A DNA stretch of 64,000 nucleotides from Marchantia polymorpha subsp. ruderalis (taxonomy: Eukaryota > Streptophyta > Marchantiopsida > Marchantiales > Marchantiaceae): contig AP031354.1 in assembly GCA_037833965.1 (NCBI GenBank), forward strand, positions 6,240,001 to 6,304,000, given 5' to 3'. Of this stretch, positions 1-10,451 are shown in pieces. The position numbers and the translations under genes were made by a program. The notes beneath the pieces were generated by a model. The model worked only from the letters and a program-made list of their open reading frames with translations, searched no databases and was not told the origin of the DNA. Every line of letters starts with the position of its first letter. Within the stretch, counting starts at the first letter, position 1.

Positions 1-1370
1 CACGCGCACTCATTTCTCCCTCAATCACCAAGAAATCCTCTGCGCGGCGATGTCGAGAATGCTTAGCAGCCAGCAGATGGACGCGCGCAGCTCGCACTAG
101 AGAATGGAATCGCGAATTCAAGAATGGGACGCTCTCCGCCTCCCGGTCGAAGGTCATGGTCGGCTCTTGCTCGTGAAGGACGACTCAATTGATGGCCGCG
201 CCGGCTCTACGCTGAAACGGTCTCCGCTCTCACGCGCGGCTTCACGCTCCGCCGTCGCCGATTAAACTCTCACGCTCGAATTGGTGAATTTGAACTCCGC
301 GAGCGTACTACGCCGCGGACATGGGTGCGCAGCGCCGAAGGCGGATTTTCCGCCTTGCGCGGTACACTCGTTCGTACCGCTCCTCAGCCAATCCTCCTCT
401 GCCTCGGCGCGTGTGTCCGCATGTCGGACAAAAGTTCATATCCCGCCTGCGCGCAGGCGGACTCCTCGGCGGATTCTCCGCCGGCGCGGAACTTCACCCG
501 CCTGTGCACAGGCGCTCGACTGTGCGCAGGCGAACTCCGTCCGCGTCGATGCGCTGGCGCGGAAGGCGTTGACCGCGGTCAACTGACTCCGTCCAGACTG
601 TCCGTTCCTTGTCTCTCCGTCGGCGCTCTCGCCGCCGCAACTCCGTCCGTCCAAGAGCGCATCCATCCGTCCCGTCCGTACAGTCCGTACGGTCCGTACG
701 GATTTTACTATTCTGGCGGCTCCTTGCTCGTCCGCGGCGTTGCGCTGGCGCAGAAGGCGCCGTACAATTTCTACCTCACAAGGCGCATTTCTAGGGCCCA
801 AGGCGGATTTTCCGCCGACGCCGAAGCGCCTGTGCACAGGCGCACGCCTGTGCGTAGGCGAACTCCGCGCCTACCTCAAAACCCTATTTCGCCTATGCGC
901 AGGCGGACTTCCTTCGTCCGCGCACAGGACAAAACTTCTCCGCCTGTGCGCAGGCGAAGAGTTGAGTATCTTACAACCTTCATAACTCCCGGAGTCCTCA
1001 TTCGTTATTGGCGTTCTTGGGCTCGTTGGAATCAGCGCATCGAGCTCTTTCCAACGAGACCCTAACTAAGTCAACACGTTTGGGGGTTGACCTAAATATG
1101 AAGGATTTCCCTACCGCCGCGGACGCAACGCCGAAGGCGGGTTTTGCGCCTTGCGCCGTAGGGATCCTAACTGCAGAGCTCGCAGGGAGGGTGGTGCCCT
1201 TCCTTACCGCTGCACCCAACTCCTAGATTCTACGAGGTCCCTCGAGAATCTCTGCGATCTTCCGAATTCACTCTGGTTTGATGCACCGAAGGCTATTTAC
1301 ATTGCTGCCGGGGTACAGTTTTCCAAAAATGTCTTAATTTCCTCAAAATTACCAAAAGTGGGGTACCACA
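1..1370 (-). mobile_element. E5: partial long LTR of the Ty3/Gypsy family (U3 start)
   Basis: The right end reads ...gtggggtaccaca, the reverse complement of the family LTR start TGTGGTACCCCAC, so the LTR begins at 1370 and runs leftward out of the window. It is built like the other long LTRs: an AT-rich first 180 bp, then GC-rich DNA with CGCCTGTGCACAGGCG palindromes and CGCCGAAGGCG hairpins, then the first 157 bp of the U3 open frame (start codon at 155-157 on the minus strand). It is closer to E4 than to E2, for example in the 'cctaaatatgaaggatttcc' stretch near 1090. The bases after the end (gagta, 1371-1375) are a candidate target duplication whose partner lies outside the window. It could be a solo LTR or the end of a full element. 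Confidence 0.85.
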
Positions 1371-1481
1371 GAGTAAAACTTTAGATGCTGTAAATTGAAA
1401 TAAATATACATGAACTGAAACCATAAACATTGATATCTGATGTTCTTTATATTTATACTTCATCGAGTAAAAAAGGTAGTA

Positions 1482-1508
1482 TACTTTCATATTTCCAATA
1501 TGAAAGTA
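1482..1508. repeat. Perfect 12-bp inverted repeat (hairpin)
   Basis: TACTTTCATATT (1482-1493), a TCC loop, then its exact reverse complement (1497-1508). It may be a folding element, the remains of a small transposon, or chance in AT-rich DNA. Confidence 0.6.
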
Positions 1509-1916
1509 CTAGATTAGGGGATCTAATGCTTAGAATTCTGATGATTGAGGGCTAAACCGCGATGTCATTAACGATCCCTTGTTGATTAAGCAGTTTTCAA
1601 CAAAATATAATGGTAAAAATATCATAGTAATCAAAAACTCTACATTGGAATTGTATTATAGTAATCTAATATGGATAAGAAAACGGCCATATTCTGCATA
1701 CATCATATTCTGCAAACATCATGCTAATATCTAAGTATCTAATGAACATTCATTATGAATCTTTACATAAGGATTTAATTTTCTATCACGAAGTGCAAAA
1801 CTGTAGGATATGTTGTGAGGCAATATTTGTATTCAAATTCTTAGTTTCATCGCACGATATCTACATCTCTACCATCTTTTATTACAAATATCATCGTGTT
1901 CATAAAGTTGTAATAA

Positions 1917-1954
1917 TTACATAGTCTTCGTGTTTTTTCACGAAGACTATGTAA
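1917..1954. repeat. Perfect 16-bp inverted repeat with T6 loop
   Basis: TTACATAGTCTTCGTG (1917-1932), loop TTTTTT (1933-1938), and the exact reverse complement (1939-1954). The stem has no mismatch, which suggests recent origin or selection. No adjacent gene is recognised. Options are a transcribed hairpin, a small-RNA precursor or a foldback scar. I make no functional call. Confidence 0.75.
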
Positions 1955-2223
1955 AATTATGGAGATAAAACAACTTATGATCGTTTTATGCTTTCCTTCT
2001 GGCTGTGCTAAATCGAGTATGATGATCCCCTGGGTCTGTAATTTCTCCTCGCACAATTTTATGATGACATGCATCATGAGAGTGTAACAGAGTTCAGTAC
2101 TTATTGGAATCTCCGTCCCAATAATATGTTCTCGATAATAGTGAGCTTTAATTAAAACATATCCACGAGATATGAAGTATGCGAAATGTTGTATTCATTT
2201 CGCAATGTTTCAATATGACAGTT

Positions 2224-2377
2224 CGCAAAAGCTTATATGGTATATAGACGCACACACGAGAACATAGAAGGAATATTCTCGTTGAGATTACGTTCATTTG
2301 CGCAAAAGCTTAGATGGTCCATAGACCCACACACGGGAAGATGGAACGTATATTCTCGTTGAGGTTACGATGTTTTC
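2224..2377. repeat. Tandem duplication, period 77 bp
   Basis: Two adjacent imperfect copies begin at 2224 and 2301. They share cgcaaaagctta near the start, agac.cacacacg in the middle and atattctcgttgag near the end. Divergence is moderate, so this is an older duplication in non-coding DNA. Confidence 0.65.
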
Positions 2378-3268
2378 TTCCTGAAAGTGAAACTTTACCT
2401 CATTATCGAAGAAGAGATTCGGAGTTACAAGATCGGAAACTTTGTTTGAGATTGCGATGAAACTCTCGTATCACCAACGGTCAACGACATCGACGTTTGT
2501 TTGACGTTGCTTTTCTTCAAACGTTAGAATTACTCTCCGCGTCTCCGCGCCAGGCTCCTGCAGTTGGATGGGAGGTTACTTCGGAAATTTCAAATTTTTG
2601 TTTGAATTTCATCAGTTTCAACTTGGAACAGATAAGTCCTCCGTCTTACCTATCGTTTAGTTCAATGTGTTCAGTTCAGTTCACGAGACGATGGTCTAGA
2701 CAGATTGCTTGAGTTTCCAACTTGTGACATACGCGATTCCTTAGCGATCATTCGCATAGTACTTTCTTGCCGTGCATTGTCTGCTGCCGAGCTACTGATC
2801 GAGTTGCTGTGAGAGACAGAGAGTTGTGATCTAGCTCAGGTTTGTTGACATTTCAATATTATCAACAAAATCTCAGTAAAATAGTATAATAGGAGGAGAG
2901 TAATAAATCTTTCGTTTTTTTCACTCGCAATTACTAATTGGATTCATGTTATGTGGTTACACACTAATGACATGATTTATCTCAGCTCAATGACCCTTTC
3001 GACGCTATATAAACATAAAGTTTGCACAGAAGATGTGAACAGTGTAAGTAGTTTGTGTTTAGAAGGATGATTCTTTTCCTGTGAACTTATTTGCCCAATT
3101 ACAAATTGAATGGCTTCATTCCTAGATTAATGTACTACTTCAACGATAAAGTTTCATATTTAGTTTGATCCAAAGATTTCAAAAGGTAATTTTTCAATCG
3201 CTGCATTTCACTGTGTTTCCTCAGTCTTGCCATGGTGACATATATTGTGGTTTATGTAAGTACTTTGC

Positions 3269-3760
3269 ATGGCCACGGTTGAGTTTGAAACTTATAAAAC
3301 CTATCAAAAAATCTTGATCAGATATGTGAAAGTACATGCAAGTATTCCTATAGTTGTGTTTGAAACTTACAAACTAACACAAAGATTAATTAGATTTGTG
3401 AAAGTACATGTAATTATTGCGATGGTTGTGTTTGAAACTTACAAACTAACAAAAAGATTGATTAGATTTGTGAAAGTAATTGTATGTGTTGCCATAGTTG
3501 TGTTTGAAAGTAAAAAGCTATAAAAAAATTTGAGAAGACTCGTAACAGTAATTCTAAGTATTGTCATGGTTGCGTCGAAAACGTAGAAACTGACAAAAAA
3601 TCTTGTCACATCTCTGAAAGTACTTTTAATTATTGCCATGGTTGTGTTCGAAACCTACAAGCTATAAAACAATTTGATAAGATTTGTAAAAGTACTTGTA
3701 ACTATCGTCATGGTTGTGTCTGAAAGGTTAAAACTATCAAAAATTTGGTCATCTTAGTAT
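3269..3760. repeat. 72-bp minisatellite, about 6.5 units
   Basis: The core atggttgtgttTGAAAC recurs at 3350, 3422, 3494, 3566, 3638 and 3710, exactly 72 bp apart each time; a first, slightly longer unit starts at 3269. The first units are open on the plus strand for 84 codons with a 24-residue repeat containing VVFETYKLTKRLIRFVKV. Later units contain stops. Constant spacing despite base divergence suggests either that indels are disfavoured or that the array is fairly young. Not identified as a known satellite. Confidence 0.8.
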
Positions 3761-3983
3761 TGCTGTAATTCTTCATCTTGACTTTTTTACATTGTTCAAA
3801 TATCTTAATTGAATCAAAACAAACGATGCGATTTGTTCAACTATTCACGTCTTCTAGCTAATTTCAACCAACTTCAAGTAATTTACAAGATTCAAGCGAT
3901 CATGTAAAAGTTATTTGTTGCTTCATACTGCCATATTGAGTTAGAAGACCTCTTAGGATCTCCTTAGTCCCTTTAAAGGGTCA

Positions 3984-4007
3984 AAAGAATCTCTTTTGAG
4001 ATTCTTT
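3984..4007. repeat. 10-bp inverted repeat with T4 loop
   Basis: AAAGAATCTC, loop TTTT, GAGATTCTTT: a perfect small hairpin just outside the visible part of the left arm. No function assigned. Confidence 0.5.
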
Positions 4008-4273
4008 CATACATACTCTACCGCCTTGACATAGCAAATTCATAGGAAACTATTCAACTTCTTCTTCTCCATATATGAAGTATATGAATGCAAACATCCA
4101 AGAAAAGTTTATATCTTTTATTTTCTATTATAGAAATCTAATTTCCAACTGATTAACAAAGATAATGAAACAAGTCTATTTATATGCTGTAGGAACTTCG
4201 TACGTTTGACCATCCTATTCACTATACCCATACAAGAAAAGTACTTATCCAACTCAAAAATCCTTTTCAGGGA

Positions 4274-6860
4274 TCATTCGATTTCATGACTAACATCCAA
4301 AATGTTGTCATATAACCTTCTGTAGCATTCGCTTTCTAAGAAAGCAGAAACCTCTTGGTTGAAGAAAACCCACATCGTCTCTCGTTCCATGTGAATTAGT
4401 ATTTCATGCAGATAAGATTCTGAAATTTCGACAGATGGAGTGTTGATAAAAAATCCATTGTCACCAGATCTCACTATTTGAAGGATATTATTTTCAAAAT
4501 AAGCCAAAAGAGATGATTCTAACTTAGAAAAGACACACATCAGAAAAGACTAAAGTCAATCTTTCCTGATTTTCAACCTTGTTTCTCTTAGGCAATCCTA
4601 TACCAAAGAAGCCTCAATGAAACAAGTTTTTTTCTTATAAAAATTGTACTAATTTTATCATGTAGAAACCAGTTTTTTGGATGTATTTTACAATTTATCG
4701 CTTGAATCCATTCCTCTACTTGATGTTTGATATGTTGTAAAATTAGATGGGTCCTTGTGGTTAGAATCTTCTGAGAAATTATTTTTTATTCGAAGGAAGG
4801 ATTCTTGCTTATTGCTTCTATCATCCATTTGCTGGTGTTTAGCGAGATCATATATGAATAAGTTTATGGAATCTTCTACAGCCTTCTCAACACCTGAAGG
4901 AAACATTGAAAATAAGAGTTAAACTTGTTTACAACAACCTGTATCAGACTGTTTTGACACTACTTACATGCGTTGAGGTCAAGGTTTGTACACTTGACGA
5001 CAAATAATAAAACTTGACCTTCAAATATAATGGTGCAGTTAAGCAGGTGAGGAGGTTTCCGACTTTTCATATCCTTCAATATCTTTATTTTTATGTGGTT
5101 TTTGGATATCATGTTTTCGAGGAAGTTCAAGCAAGATAACTTCTAGTTGATAATTGACAAGCTATGATTCAAACTACCAAGCTTTACTTATCACGCCATT
5201 TGGTGCTCATTAATTAGATCATACATATTTCTTGTGTGTACCAACTGCATAACAAAAAAATGCTTTTACTGAGAACTATATGTTCTCAAATTTGAAAATA
5301 GACCCATAGGAATTCTGATTCTATCAACTGAATTAAATTGGTACGTGTTTTTCTTCTCTTATCTCACATCATTCCAGACGATATGCTCCTTCCCATATCT
5401 TACTCCAATTATACGTTACACCACTCTACACGAACAATGATGATCATAAAGCCTCTCAATCATAAGATACTTAATCAAACTTTCCATACCCCTTACTTCT
5501 TGATGGTATGTTTTTAGAGATTCCCACCTTACTGTTGAATAATACCTCTCATATCTTGTTTAGATACTTAATCAAACTTTTCATACCTCTTACTTCTTGA
5601 TGGTATCTTTTTGTCGAGATTCCCACCTTACTGTTGAATATTACGTCACATTGGAATATTCCTAGTTCCAGACCCTAGATGAAAAAGGTTACTTATCTTC
5701 ATGAGATCAATTCTTTCATTCATATTCATAGAGTATATGTTGGTTTGCCCATTGTGATATTGCGCAAGAACTGTTGAAAATTTCTGGCTATTTCAAGATC
5801 GCTGTAGCAATCAAATTTGTCTAATATGACAAAGATTCCGACTAACGCATAGACGAGAGAAGAGCGATATTATGCTGTTGAACATCTCACTTCCTTGGAT
5901 CAGTTCTTTTCACATCTTGCACGCTTATCTGACAAAGAGATGCACGAGAGATCAGTATACATTATCCTCTTTACCAAATTCTCTTGTTGATCACTTCGAT
6001 AGGATCAGCATAAGATACATTTGTTACAGTTATCCATCTTTTTCCAGATGACACCAGATATGTTTTCCATGTGGGATATTTTTCTGTCTAAAGGATGGAA
6101 TAGTTAGGGTAGAGATGCCAATTTTTTTACCATATCCTGAAGTTGATAAATGTTGTCCATAGGTTTAAGATTTCTTTGGTAGCTTAGACTTAGGGTGTTT
6201 GATATATCTTGGATTCTAACTGTATCTAAGAGTTCTCGCCACAATGCCAGTAGGAGGTAAGTCTGACCTACCAACAGGAATTGCTTGATGCAATATCTAG
6301 TAGGAAGACTTCTGTCACAAGATTGACAAGATTTATTAGATTGCCAAAAGCTTCCCTAATATTTGTGGCAAGTTCATGAAATTCAGCCAGATCTTCTGAT
6401 GATTTATGTTCTTTTCCTTTTCAGAAGTAACATATTGAAAAATGATCATGATAATCAGTAACCTATCACTGCTTTATGACGTTTCAATATTAATACTTCA
6501 TCAGTTAACGAGACAAGCGTAAATTATGTCTTCGGGAAACCTTTTATTTTGAATTAGATAGCATGACAAGAGACAATGAAATATCTAACCACATGTATTT
6601 GTTGACTCCCAGATCCATCCATAAATCTTGTAAGATCTTTGCATCAGATCCGAGCACAAGTGAGTGTAAGCATGAATAATACATTTATAGTTGTAGGGTC
6701 TGGCTGAATCATCGTAATCAATTTCAATCATAAACTCCTCAATAGTGCAGGTCATACAACCAGATATGTTTCTCTCTGATATTTCGCACCCTCGGAGTTG
6801 GACATGTATGTCATCTACATTAATTTTTGTGCTTCTAAGTTTCCAGTTTAGTGAAACTAA
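4274..6860 (-). pseudogene. Remnant of an unidentified protein-coding gene (left copy)
   Basis: Several minus-strand open stretches have protein-like composition and occur in the same order in both arms. About 6860-6585 contains EEFMIEIDYDDSARPYNYK and ...LCSDLMQRSYKIYGWIW. About 6405-6268 contains SSEDLAEFHELATNIREAF. About 6263-6115 contains YLLLALWRELLDTVRIQD in a different frame. About 5870-5745 contains LVYALVGIFVILDKFDCYS. 4906-4688 and 4540-4274 are further open stretches. Possible splice donors exist (for example ...TTG|GTAGGT near 6270), but I could not assemble one consistent model. No stretch was recognised as a known family. Its upstream end lies within about 50 bp of the MYB start codon, so the two would be head-to-head. 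It may be a live gene with small exons, or a decayed one; the decayed reading is favoured because the right copy is worse. Confidence 0.35.
5466..5659. repeat. Tandem duplication, period 97 bp (left arm)
   Basis: Units start at 5466 and 5563 with gatacttaatcaaactttt. and share cttacttcttgatggtat and gagattcccaccttactg. The same duplication is in the right arm at 62697-62894 with a 99-bp period, so it is older than the inverted duplication. Confidence 0.75.
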
Positions 6861-6910
6861 CAACTTTATGACTAAACTTCAGAGTTCTTAACGATTCGAA
6901 CTTGGAGAAA

Positions 6911-9170
6911 ATGGAGGGTTCTTCGACACTACCAAAGTTGCCTCAGAGGAGATGCCTCGAAGAGATAATCAATTCTAGCGAGGACAACCTCCCTTCTGCG
7001 GCAGTCGTGGATTTTCCCCTTGACAGAAAAGGGTAAGCGCAATTTATTTTGCTCGAAATTACACAGCGTTTTGTTGTTGTCTCCATGTAGATCCAAACGA
7101 CGCATGGTCTCTGAAGCCGAATATTCTTGTAACTTCTATGAATGTAACAGGAAGAAGATGAGAGTTTATCATGCTCCGCAACCAAGGAAGCCAAGCACGT
7201 CTTGGACGGCGGAAGAGGTGAGTAAACCATTGTTTGATAACTAATACTGGTGTAGCCTCTATGTAGACAAATCAGTCTTAGGAAAGTTTGAAGACTCGAC
7301 AAATTCAATGTGGATTCTGTCACGATTTTGAAGCCATGATGCTCATGACCTTCAGAAGAAGCACTCGAGTTCCTCCAAGCATGAGTGATGTTTTTGGTTC
7401 TATTTGTTGATTAATTATGCTTAGATTGGCGAATACAACTGAAGGTAAGTTTTTCAATTCATTATCAGGCTGTCACAGGATATATTTTCTCGCTCCGATA
7501 TTTGACTTGCCCTGCACCATCTGTAGTATGCTTAAGTAGGGTCTGGTTCTCTGACCACTGTTATTCAATGTAACATCTGATTAACATCCACAGGTGTTCT
7601 GAAGTGGATATATGCAATGACTGAGTTTTACAACTAATCTGAATCCAAGGTGACTGTTAAATTTATTGCTACAGGACGAGACATTACGAGCAGCAGTCGA
7701 GAAATTCAAGGGCCGAAATTGGAAACAGATTGGTGAGTATCAGAAACCGTTGGGGCGTGTCCATCAAATTCAAATTTGAACTACCCGCTAGATGTGATAC
7801 GCGTGTGCCCTTGTCATCGGGACTTGTACAAATTTTGGCGGGTGGTAAAGTCTGTAACAACTGCTGTCCGGAGTGACAGCGTAGTTACACAAAAGAGTTC
7901 CTCAAAGGAGTATTGATCTAGAGGCTGCAGTAGTGGATTGATCTCAGCATTAGCACGACGGCGCAGACGAAGAGAATTGAGTCCGAGATGACGAAGAGAA
8001 TTGAGACAGAGATCACGCAAAAGGTGACCACACCTCTTCTTTGTAATATCTGAATTTATGTATTGGACTGATGGCATGTGCAGCTGCAAATTTACGGAAT
8101 CGGTCAGATGCTCAGTGCCTTCACCGCTGGCAAAAGGTTCTTAATCCTATCCTGGTTAAAGGATATTGGAGCAAAGAGGTAAGTGACTCTTATATAAGCA
8201 CATATTAAATTACGAGAGTGAGGTATCCCAGATCCCACGTTCGACAAATGTGATGATTGATTTAAGTAGCTATTTTCGCAGGAGGACGACAAGATGCTCG
8301 AATTGGTCAAAACGTTCGGCACGAAGAGATGGGCTGCCATCGCTCGGGCAATGCCTGGCAGAAATAGCAAGCAGTGTCGAGAGAGGTGGGTATGAAGTAT
8401 GTGGCTGATTTATATGTTCCTAACTTAATACGATAGTCCCTGAAATATACTATTGATGGAAATGCTGCTAGCATGAGTGTTTTGAACTGCAACCGTGAGT
8501 GTATAGGAATTGTAAGGACTGAATTTGTGCTTTACTTCAAATGTGGAACTAAATTATTCACAAGAAATCTCTCCAACTTGCTCATTTATTGCTATGAAGA
8601 TGGTGCAATCATCTGGATCCCAAGATAAAAAAGGAGCCTTGGAGTGAAGAAGAGGACATGATGTTGGTTATGGCTCACCAGAGGTTAGGCAACAGATGGG
8701 CAGAGATCGCCAAGATTATTCCTGGCAGGTAAGTTCAGTATATTTGGAAAATTTATATTTTATGAGGCCAAGCTCTATTACAATTTTTCATTAGCAATTT
8801 TCTCATGTAATTCTTCTGATTGTATTACATTTACACAATTATCAGGTCGGACAATGCCATCAAGAATAGGTGGAACACGGCAAAGAATAAACGGTCGGAT
8901 GCACTGGAACAATCCAGTGAGAATTGGATCAACAGTAGCACATTTGGAGATATGTGTTCCTTTACTGAAGATGTGGCTCAAAGAGACCTTGACGCTAATC
9001 AACATGTTCTGGCATGGAATGGCGAGCCCAATGTTGTGACATGGAATGGCGAGTCCAATATCGACATCCAAGATTCGAATGCGGTGGAGGACCTTGCATT
9101 GAACAGCGTGTTCGGACCCGATAAGATTGAGGATGAAGATTGCTTCCCAGACTTTGATTTTTGTCTTTAA
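6911..9170 (+). CDS. Three-repeat MYB transcription factor (MYB3R-like), left copy
   Basis: Seven exons with GT-AG introns and consistent phases: 6911-7032, 7091-7217, 7675-7732, 8084-8178, 8282-8385, 8600-8728, 8846-9170. They give 319 residues. The three MYB repeats carry the expected tryptophan triads: R1 W79/W99/W118, R2 W131/W151/W170, R3 W183/W202/W221. Motifs include RSDAQCLHRWQKVLNP, GRNSKQCRERW and GRSDNAIKNRWN, typical of R1R2R3 nuclear DNA-binding proteins, which in plants often regulate cell-cycle genes. A basic stretch, NRKKMR, lies ahead of R1. The tail of about 95 residues is acidic, has a small internal repeat (AWNGEPN / TWNGESN) and ends [13 protein letters not shown]; an activation role is inference. 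It is shorter than typical plant MYB3R proteins. The start at 6911 is the first ATG of an open exon that splices cleanly. No promoter motif was identified. The right-arm copy has the same structure with about ten residue differences. Confidence 0.92.
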
Positions 9171-10385
9171 TGTCAAGTTTTTTACAGCTAATCCCTACAA
9201 GGACCATGTAAATGTAATAGGCGCTCGTGGCTTGTGCCTTGTGCGGTATGTAGTTCGGGGGTGTTTGGGTTTGAAGAAGCTCTGTGAGAGAACACTAAAT
9301 TCTTATTATTTTCTTCGACTTGCTGTACATCAAAATTTTATAATTGAGATTATATAATCCTGGAAGGATTGCAATTCAATCAGTACAAGTTTCCACATAA
9401 ATGTTCATAGATGTAGGTACTGTTCCACTAATGTAGTCTGTCATGACAGTTTATGTTGTCCTCAATAACAACAATTCTGACTTTTGCTTTTACTCCAACG
9501 CGGAGATGCATTTTACTTTGGACTTTAATAAATTTCTTGGACCTTTACTATTTTGCTCAAGAACCGCCAGCTTTTGCTTTATCATAATGTCTGAGACTTT
9601 GAATCGCTAACTGTTTTTCTGATTCAATACTCGATGCTAGTTCTCAAGTTTGTATTGCAATTGTCATGAAGTGTAATATTATCTGTCGGCTAGCAGATTA
9701 CTTCCCTTGTGAAAGCCCCGATCTGATGTAATGCAACCACTGTAGTTTTTTGGACTCCGTAAATCCTAGTGTATAATAATGACGTAAGGGGAAAGAGAAA
9801 TGTCAACATTTTAAATTCCTGAGGTCAGGAAAATTTGCAATTGCCAGTCTAGACAGAACTTTGTCTTCACAAACGATTTTTTCCTCTTATTGTACAAAAG
9901 TTGGGGTACGGTAGTGACAGTTGACTAGGTGAAGTTAGGAGCTTTTTAATGGAGGTGTGTTAACTTGTGCCAGTACTCTATATCTTTTATCTATATGTAT
10001 AATTTCAAGCACATCCGATTGCATTTACTGAAGTTTATCATCTCACCAATGATAAAAATTGAGTATTAGTGTTGGATGACAAGATTTCCATTGTAAGAAA
10101 ATCAAATCAAATTCCTTTAATTAAGAAAATTCACGATTTTGCTAAGTCTATTGGATTTTTGGTTACTACCAAGTTGAAACAAACGTCCCATGAGTCACCT
10201 TAAGTCCAATTACAAAGACTAATAAGAGCTAAACATTAGCATGCAAACATAAAAAGCACAATAAGTACTGTTTGGAAAAATATGGTTCAAATTTATAAAC
10301 TTCGCTTGGCTTTTTCAATCGTCTTCTGATCGCTTGGCTTTTTCAATCATCTTCTGACCACTGGACGGTATCCGATCTCTCGACC
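9171..10385. other. 3' flank of the left MYB gene, no further gene seen
   Basis: AT-rich DNA that mirrors 57697-59183. It presumably includes the MYB 3' untranslated region. At 9219-9255 there are 37 bp where the right arm has an unrelated 415 bp. No gene, RNA gene or recognisable element was seen. Confidence 0.5.
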
Positions 10386-10451
10386 ACGAGTTATAGCTCT
10401 GTGACCTGCTTCTATTTGTTGAGATGTTATCCAAGAGGGCTCTAGTGCTTG
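10386..10451 (-). pseudogene. Short plastid rpl16-like fragment (left copy)
   Basis: The minus strand encodes QALEPSWITSQQIEAGHRAI followed by TR. This closely resembles the conserved 'QALEPxWITSxQIEAGRRAxTR' segment of plastid ribosomal protein L16 as I remember it. Similarity stops after about 22 codons; the next residues (GREIGYRPVV) are not L16. The likely origin is a small plastid DNA transfer to the nucleus, older than the inverted duplication because the right arm has it too. A convergent match is possible given the short length. Confidence 0.5.

Larger units (their letters stand above)
1371..4352. other. AT-rich intergenic DNA with hairpins and minisatellites, no gene recognised
   Basis: No convincing gene was found on either strand; the short open frames have no recognised motif and look like chance. 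The stretch does hold two perfect hairpins (1482-1508, 1917-1954), a 77-bp direct duplication (2224-2377), a 72-bp minisatellite (3269-3760) and a small hairpin (3984-4007), listed separately. The right edge at 64000 mirrors position 4353, so I cannot tell whether this stretch also belongs to the inverted duplication. Confidence 0.6.
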
